A DNA stretch of 52,374 nucleotides from Bryobacterales bacterium (lineage in GTDB: Bacteria > Acidobacteriota > Terriglobia > Bryobacterales > Bryobacteraceae), in the NCBI GenBank assembly GCA_003167255.1, contig PMTR01000006.1, forward strand, positions 3,000 to 55,373. Direction: 5' to 3'. The notes beneath the pieces were generated by a model. The model did not search any database and was not told the DNA's origin. It saw only the letters and a program-made list of their open reading frames with translations. Positions 48,461 through 52,374 of this stretch are shown piece after piece. Every line of letters starts with the position of its first letter. Position 1 is the first letter of the stretch. The translations under genes and the position numbers were made by a program.

Positions 48461-49729
48461 CTACGCTTCCGCCGTCTTGCGCGCGTGTTCGAACAGAAAG
48501 GCCAGGGTTTTGTCGGTCTGGATGTGGGACGCGATCCGTCCCAGCGTCCCATCCTTCTCAAACCGCACGTGCACCGCCGCCGCCGGCTCTTTCTGCTGGC
48601 GCGCGGCGCGCTCCACTTCCTTGTCCACTTCGTCGCGCGTGGCGGCAATCGATTCCCGCGCCGCCACCTTCGCGAGCAGCATGGAAGCCTTCACTTCGCG
48701 CAACGCTTTCTCGCGCTGCGTTTCCTTCACCTTGTTCCAATCGAGCTTGATCGACCGCGGATCCACGCCTTCGGCGGCCATGGCGCGCAGGCTCTGCTCC
48801 ACGCGGCTATTGATCTGCCGGTCCACGAAAACTTCCGGCACCGGAAACTCGTGCGCGTCCACCAGCTTGTCAATCAGCTTGTTCTTGGCTTCCTGCTCGG
48901 CCTCGTACTGGCGCTGCGCGAAGATGCTCTTGCGGATGGCTTCGCGGAGTTCCTCCACATTGCGGTAATCGCCCAGATCCTGCGCAAACTCGTCGTTCAC
49001 TTCCGGCAGTTCCTTCCTGCGAATGCCCTTCAGGGTGGCGTGGAACTGCACCGTGTGGCCCGCCAGCCGCTTTGCGCCGTAATCGGCCGGGTAGGTGACG
49101 GCGAAATCCTTTTCGTCGCCCGGCGTCAGGCCGCGGAGGTTTTCGGTAAAAGCTTCGAAGGTGTCTCCACCCCCGATTTCGAGCACCATTTCCTCGCTCT
49201 TCACCGGCTCGCCTTCCACACCGCCCGTGCTTTCCAGAGCCACCACGGCGAAATCGTGGTCTTCCACCGGCCGCGGATCGACGTTGACATGCTGCGCCTT
49301 CTGCTCGCGGATTTCTTCCAGCCGCTTGTCGACGTCCTCGTCGGTCACTTGCGGCTCGTGATACGGCACTTCCAGGCCTTTGTACTCCCCCAGCTCGATT
49401 TCCGGCACAACTTCAAACGTAGCCTTGAAACCGAGCGGCTCGCCCGCGTGAAAGTGGACATCGGCGATATCCGGCGTTCCCACCACGTTGAGGTTCTCGG
49501 CCTCGAGCTGCTGTTGCAGAAACTTGGGAATCAGGTTTTCCAGCACCTGTTGCCGGATGTCGCCGGCGAAGCGGCTGCGAATAATGCTGGACGGGGCTTT
49601 TCCCGGCCGGAAGCCCGGGAGTTTAGCGCGCTTCTGAACATCGGCAGCGACGCGGTTGGTCTCGCTTTCCACCTCTGCCACAGGGATGGAAATCTCAAGC
49701 GAGTGCTTGCAACCTTCAACTAAAGCCAA
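48461..49729 (-). CDS. tig: Trigger factor
   Basis: A 422-residue ribosome-bound chaperone. The N-terminal ribosome-binding domain includes FRPGKAPSSIIRSRF (about residues 40-55), the usual GFRxGKxP signature. The FKBP-type prolyl isomerase domain (about 150-240) contains LTPGDEKDFAVTYPADYGA. The C-terminal domain (about 250-420) is a long helical arm rich in charged residues. It shields nascent chains at the exit tunnel. First gene of the tig-clpX-lon-engB-rho set on the minus strand. Confidence 0.96.
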   Translation of the reverse strand: MALVEGCKHSLEISIPVAEVESETNRVAADVQKRAKLPGFRPGKAPSSIIRSRFAGDIRQQVLENLIPKFLQQQLEAENLNVVGTPDIADVHFHAGEPLGFKATFEVVPEIELGEYKGLEVPYHEPQVTDEDVDKRLEEIREQKAQHVNVDPRPVEDHDFAVVALESTGGVEGEPVKSEEMVLEIGGGDTFEAFTENLRGLTPGDEKDFAVTYPADYGAKRLAGHTVQFHATLKGIRRKELPEVNDEFAQDLGDYRNVEELREAIRKSIFAQRQYEAEQEAKNKLIDKLVDAHEFPVPEVFVDRQINSRVEQSLRAMAAEGVDPRSIKLDWNKVKETQREKALREVKASMLLAKVAARESIAATRDEVDKEVERAARQQKEPAAAVHVRFEKDGTLGRIASHIQTDKTLAFLFEHARKTAEA

Positions 49730-49770
49730 GTGGATTTAACCTCGGGAAAGAAGTGATGGTGTAAAACTCA

Positions 49771-49875
49771 ATGATACCACGTACAATGAAGCCTATCGGC
49801 TGGAAGACCGCACTCTCGGTGGTGGCTGTGGTGGTGCTGCTGGGCCTGTGGGCGGCCATTCTGCGCCGGGGGTGA
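49771..49875 (+). CDS. 34-residue membrane micro-ORF
   Basis: Below usual size limits. The frame starts MIPRTMKPIGWKTAL and continues with one hydrophobic segment (SVVAVVVLLGLWAAI) and RRG at the end, a classic single-pass small membrane protein with positive ends. It lies 27 bases before the M50 protease gene, in the same direction. A shorter start at 49786 is possible. No Shine-Dalgarno is evident; it may be unexpressed. Confidence 0.4.
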   Translation: MIPRTMKPIGWKTALSVVAVVVLLGLWAAILRRG

Positions 49876-49902
49876 CGCCGCGAGTGGCGCCACGAGCAAA
49901 AC

Positions 49903-50520
49903 ATGCACCTCAATTTCCAGACGGCCTTCATCAACGTCGTGCTCCTGTGGATTCTCACGGCCCCGCACGAGTTCGCGCACGCCTGGGTGGCCACCCAACT
50001 CGGCGACGACACGCCGCGCCTGCAAGGCCGCGTCACGCTGAACCCGCTGGCCCACGTGGATTGGATGGGGACCACCATCCTGCCCTTCCTGAGCTCCCTT
50101 TTCTTTGGCGGCTTCCTGGGATGGGGCAAGCCGGTCTACACCCAGATCAATAAACTCAAAGGCGGCCTGAACGGCCTCCTGCTGGTGGCCCTGGCCGGCC
50201 CCTTCAGCAACGTGATCATGGCCGTGATTCTGGGCGGAATCGCCGCCTTTACGCTCACTGCCTACCCGACCTTCGCCAGCTACGCCTATCGCGGCGCGGA
50301 GCTGAGCCTTTATTTGGGGCTTTTCAACCTGCTGCCGGTGCCGCCGCTCGACGGCTCCAAAATCCTGCTGGCCCTCCGCATTCCCGCCGTCATCTACCAG
50401 GAGATCGCGCGCGCCGGCTTTCTGGTGTTGATCGTGCTGATCACCGCGACCTCCCTGGGCCGCTGGATGGCCAACTGGAGCGCCGAAGGCGCGCTGTGGA
50501 TCGTCTCGACGCTGCGCTGA
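49903..50520 (+). CDS. Site-2-protease-like M50 membrane metalloprotease
   Basis: A 205-residue integral membrane protein. HEFAH at residues 22-26 is the zinc-binding HExxH of the family, with the catalytic Glu23. The second metal ligand is Asp150 in NLLPVPPLDGSKIL. Four to five hydrophobic segments surround them. The short single-domain form resembles the FwdE/YwhC-type soluble-periplasm-independent M50B group. Intramembrane proteolysis of a regulator is likely, the target is unknown. ATG at 49903; neighbour to the micro-ORF upstream and the NifX-like gene downstream. Confidence 0.9.
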   Translation: MHLNFQTAFINVVLLWILTAPHEFAHAWVATQLGDDTPRLQGRVTLNPLAHVDWMGTTILPFLSSLFFGGFLGWGKPVYTQINKLKGGLNGLLLVALAGPFSNVIMAVILGGIAAFTLTAYPTFASYAYRGAELSLYLGLFNLLPVPPLDGSKILLALRIPAVIYQEIARAGFLVLIVLITATSLGRWMANWSAEGALWIVSTLR

Positions 50521-50529
50521 TCATTGTTG

Positions 50530-50569
50530 TGGGGCGGGCAATTTTGCCCGCAGCCGCCTTTCAGGCGGC
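50530..50569. repeat. Intergenic hairpins, REP-like
   Basis: GCGGGCAATTTTGCCCGC (50535-50552) and AGCCGCCTTTCAGGCGGCT (around 50552-50570) are adjacent palindromes. The second resembles the hairpin at 1329-1346. They follow the M50 gene and may act as its terminator. Confidence 0.55.
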
Positions 50570-50623
50570 TTCTTTGGCGGCGCGAATACCGCCAGGCCGC
50601 GCCATGAGTTACCGTAAGCTTTC

Positions 50624-50977
50624 ATGAATTCCTCCCGCATCGCCATCGCCACCACTGACGGCATCACCGTTTCGGACCACCTGGCCCGCAGCACCGCCTT
50701 CCTGCTACTCGAAATTGAGGACGGCGCCATCACCTCCGGCACCTATCGCTCGCGTGCCACGGGAGCTTGCGGCAACCATGCCGGCTTCGTCGAGTTGTTG
50801 AGCGGCGCGCAAGCCGTGATCTGTGGCGGCATTGGCCAGGGCGCGGCCGATTCATTGGCCGCGCATGGCATTGAACCGCTGGTGATCGCCGGCGGACAAT
50901 CCATCGACGACGCCGTGAACCAATACCTGGCCGGCAGCCTCGCGCTGTCCGCCGAACGCGTCTGCCTCTGCCACTGA
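50624..50977 (+). CDS. NifX/NifB-type cofactor-binding-domain protein
   Basis: A 117-residue protein matching the dinitrogenase iron-molybdenum cofactor biosynthesis domain: RIAIATTDGITVSDHLARST, LLEIEDG, and later QAVICGGIGQGAADSLAAHGIEPL. The domain binds iron-sulfur or molybdenum-containing clusters, as in NifX, NifY and relatives. No nitrogenase genes are near, so its role is probably different. Cysteines occur at ATGACGNH, VICGG and VCLCH. The gene is monocistronic and ends with a hairpin. Confidence 0.9.
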   Translation: MNSSRIAIATTDGITVSDHLARSTAFLLLEIEDGAITSGTYRSRATGACGNHAGFVELLSGAQAVICGGIGQGAADSLAAHGIEPLVIAGGQSIDDAVNQYLAGSLALSAERVCLCH

Positions 50978-50980
50978 GTA

Positions 50981-51002
50981 GGACAGTCCTCCTGGACTGT
51001 CC
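50981..51002 (+). terminator. Hairpin after the NifX-like gene
   Basis: GGACAGTCC (50981-50989) and GGACTGTCC (50994-51002) form a perfect 9-bp stem with a TCCT loop, starting four bases after the stop codon. There is no T-run, so it may terminate weakly or be a repeat like the GGACAGGCC hairpin at 10917-10938. Confidence 0.45.
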
Positions 51003-51076
51003 CTGGAGTTTCTACATTTCGGTACGGATTTCCTGACGGTCCCACCGCGCGTCGACCAGGCCGAGGCTCATGCCTT

Positions 51077-51144
51077 GTATCAGGGCATGGCTTCAGCCGT
51101 GCCGTTGGAGGCAGTCACTTCAGGGCTTTAGCCCCTGCTGCCTT
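51077..51144. repeat. REP-like element related to the 25.9-26.1 kb element
   Basis: GTATCAGGGCATGGCTTCAG, then CCGTGCCG, and AGGGCTTTAGCCCCTG at 51122-51137, match the inner part of the element at 25989-26053 in the same order. Its second hairpin is the 3' end of a transposase remnant. Confidence 0.65.
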
Positions 51145-51253
51145 CCTCCTTGCCAGGTACGTGAAACAATAGGGGAACTCCTCAGGCCTCTCGACCAGTC
51201 CCGCCTTCACCGGGTTCGCCGCTATGTATTCCCTGAAGTGGGGCCGTGTCCGA
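51115..51253 (-). pseudogene. C-terminal remnant of a REP-associated tyrosine transposase
   Basis: The minus strand reads FREYIAANPVKAGLVERPEE, then FPYCFTYLARRKAAGAKALK and a stop at 51115. The first part is the conserved C-terminal signature of Y1-type REP-associated transposases (RAYT). The start and catalytic HUH/Tyr part are missing. The last codons lie within the REP hairpin. It is too short to function. Confidence 0.75.
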
Positions 51254-51276
51254 CGCTATACTGAGGGTGTCAATCC

Positions 51277-51606
51277 ATGGACGCCCTGCGCCAAGTCGAA
51301 AACCTGCTGCAGGCTCTCACCCGGGCGGAAAAGGCTGAGTTGCTGCGCATGGTGGCGCAGGACCTCGATGACGCCTTTCCTGGCGTTGAGTCCACACCGG
51401 GCGTTTGCGGCGGCGAGGCGTGCATTGTCCGTACCCGTATCCCCGTCTGGATCCTGGAGCACGCACGGCGGCTCGGCGCGAGCGAGCAGGAACTGTTGCG
51501 TTCCTACCCGACCCTTCGCGCGGAAGACCTTGCCAACGCCTGGGCTTATGCGCGCTCCCATGGCAGTGAAATCGAAGAGAACATCCGCGAAAACGAGAAT
51601 GCGTGA
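51277..51606 (+). CDS. DUF433 protein, likely antitoxin
   Basis: A 109-residue protein. The DUF433 part covers about residues 40-100: TPGVCGGEACIVRTRIPVWI, SEQELLRSYPTLRAEDLANA, WAYARSHGSEIEEN. DUF433 proteins pair with PIN-like toxins. The N-terminus (DALRQVENLLQALTRAEKAE) is a helical dimerisation-like segment. The gene ends 3 bases before the PIN-like gene, so the two form a single unit, antitoxin first. Confidence 0.88.
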   Translation: MDALRQVENLLQALTRAEKAELLRMVAQDLDDAFPGVESTPGVCGGEACIVRTRIPVWILEHARRLGASEQELLRSYPTLRAEDLANAWAYARSHGSEIEENIRENENA

Positions 51607-51609
51607 GGG

Positions 51610-51951
51610 ATGGCCCGGATCTACGCCAACGAAAATTTCCCGTTCCTGGTAGTCGCTGAGCTTCGCCGGCTGGGTCACGACGTTGTGACCGTGGCTGAAA
51701 CTGGCAAAGCGAACCGGGCAACGCCGGACGCGGAGATCCTCGAATTCGCCATATCCACGGGCCGGGCGATACTAACATTGAACCGCAAGCACTTCATTGC
51801 ACTGCACGCCAAGAACCCATTCCACGCCGGTATGGTAGTGTGTACGGTCGATGCCGACTTCGCCGGCCAGGCACAGCGAATCCATGAAGCAGTAGAAGCG
51901 CTTGCCGACCTGTCAGGCCAACTGGTCCGTGTGAATCGGCCGCCTCGCTGA
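51610..51951 (+). CDS. DUF5615 PIN-like protein, likely toxin
   Basis: A 113-residue protein of the PIN-like DUF5615 group: IYANENFPFLVVAELRRLGH, with an acidic active-site residue in the NEN motif, TPDAEILEFAISTGRAILTL, NRKHF, and a C-terminal Asp in CTVDADF. PIN-fold proteins are metal-dependent ribonucleases; this group is paired with DUF433 proteins. ATG start 3 bases after the DUF433 stop codon. Target RNA unknown. Confidence 0.88.
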   Translation: MARIYANENFPFLVVAELRRLGHDVVTVAETGKANRATPDAEILEFAISTGRAILTLNRKHFIALHAKNPFHAGMVVCTVDADFAGQAQRIHEAVEALADLSGQLVRVNRPPR

Positions 51952-51958
51952 CCGCCCG

Positions 51959-52374
51959 CTACGCTTCCAGCCCCATCTGCGTCAGCCGATACCGCAGCGC
52001 ATTCCGCGTCAGCCCCAGCATGCGCGCCGCCTGGCTCTTGTTGCCGTCTGCCCTCCGCAGCGCCTCCCGGATGAGTTCCTGTTCGTAGGCGTCCAGGCTC
52101 ATGCCCTCCGGCAGGAAGTGCGATTCATTCTGCGGCTTGGGCCGCGGCGCGCTCTCCAGCTTGATATCGGCGGCGTCCAGTTGCGTGCCCTGGGCCATTA
52201 CCAGGCTGCGCTCGATCACGTTCTCCAACTCGCGCACGTTGCCCGGCCAGTGGTAGCCCATCAGCTTTTCCATGCCCGCATCCGTGATGGATTCCACGCG
52301 CGAGCCGCTGTCGGGCGCCAACTTCTGCACGAAATGGTTCGCCAGGAACGGAATGTCCTGCTTGCGTTCGCGCA
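51959..52374 (-). CDS. NtrC-family sigma-54-dependent regulator (partial)
   Basis: The gene runs off the right edge, so only the last 138 codons are present. From the edge inward it reads RERKQDIPFLANHFV, the arm of the sigma-54-interacting AAA+ domain, then MGYHWPGNVRELENVIERSL, which is diagnostic of NtrC-type activators. The C-terminal Fis-type helix-turn-helix follows (ELIREALRRADGNKSQAARMLGLTRNALRYRL). It activates sigma-54 promoters. It could in principle serve the sigma-54 promoter at 1073, but nothing links them. Ends 8 bases after the PIN-like gene, convergent. Confidence 0.92.
   Translation of the reverse strand, partial: RERKQDIPFLANHFVQKLAPDSGSRVESITDAGMEKLMGYHWPGNVRELENVIERSLVMAQGTQLDAADIKLESAPRPKPQNESHFLPEGMSLDAYEQELIREALRRADGNKSQAARMLGLTRNALRYRLTQMGLEA

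Overview
The window looks like chromosomal DNA of an Acidobacteriota member close to the Solibacter/Bryobacter group. The reasons are a soil-associated TIGR03435-type secreted protein at the left edge, many secreted proteins of kinds common in that group (SpoIVB-like S55 protein, large M14 peptidase, S9 peptidase, DUF1028 protein, propeller proteins), high G+C, and many short dispersed palindromic repeats between genes. No rRNA, tRNA, CRISPR array or complete insertion sequence was seen.

Layout. 1-3.1 kb: TIGR03435 protein, a sigma-54 promoter followed by an intrinsic terminator (a candidate ~105-nt small RNA), an alpha/beta hydrolase, a short structured transcript with an unusually long Shine-Dalgarno match, and rpmE. 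3.4-9.8 kb: SnoaL-like protein, an ECF sigma / membrane protein / membrane protein operon, then the operon rpiB-deoC-GAF/GAF/SpoIIE phosphatase; both sugar-phosphate enzymes carry N-terminal extensions of the sort known from bacterial microcompartment cargo. A NicO metal exporter runs divergently. 9.8-17.5 kb: a secreted protein, an OmpA-family protein, a MscL with a zinc ribbon tail, an aminotransferase, a free-standing histidine-kinase dimerisation segment, and an S9 peptidase.

17.5-28 kb is accessory DNA. It holds a HigBA-like toxin-antitoxin pair and the deletion scar of a second one, a truncated acyl-CoA synthetase, a 31-bp perfect inverted repeat, an operon of two P-loop ATPases preceded by three TTGTACA boxes at exact 16-bp spacing, a copied 3' end of a LysE gene, and a nested palindromic element. 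28-34.6 kb: LysE exporter, a TetR regulator with twin operators and an ABC1 kinase, an S55-type protein and a propeller protein.

34.6-36.5 kb: a secreted protein flanked by inverted RHH-antitoxin remnants, with a frameshifted and truncated MazEF-like module on one side. 36.4-41.8 kb: a giant M14 peptidase divergent from a DUF1028 protein. 41.8-49.7 kb: an orphan RHH protein, then the housekeeping block tig-clpX-lon-engB-rho (all minus strand), with no clpP in its usual place. 49.8-52.4 kb: a site-2-protease-like M50 protein, a NifX-like protein, a REP element overlapping a transposase remnant, a DUF433/DUF5615 pair, and the C-terminal end of an NtrC-type regulator cut by the window edge.

Gene calls on the housekeeping genes are firm. 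Functions of the small RNAs, operators, micro-ORFs and repeat relationships are inferred from sequence alone.
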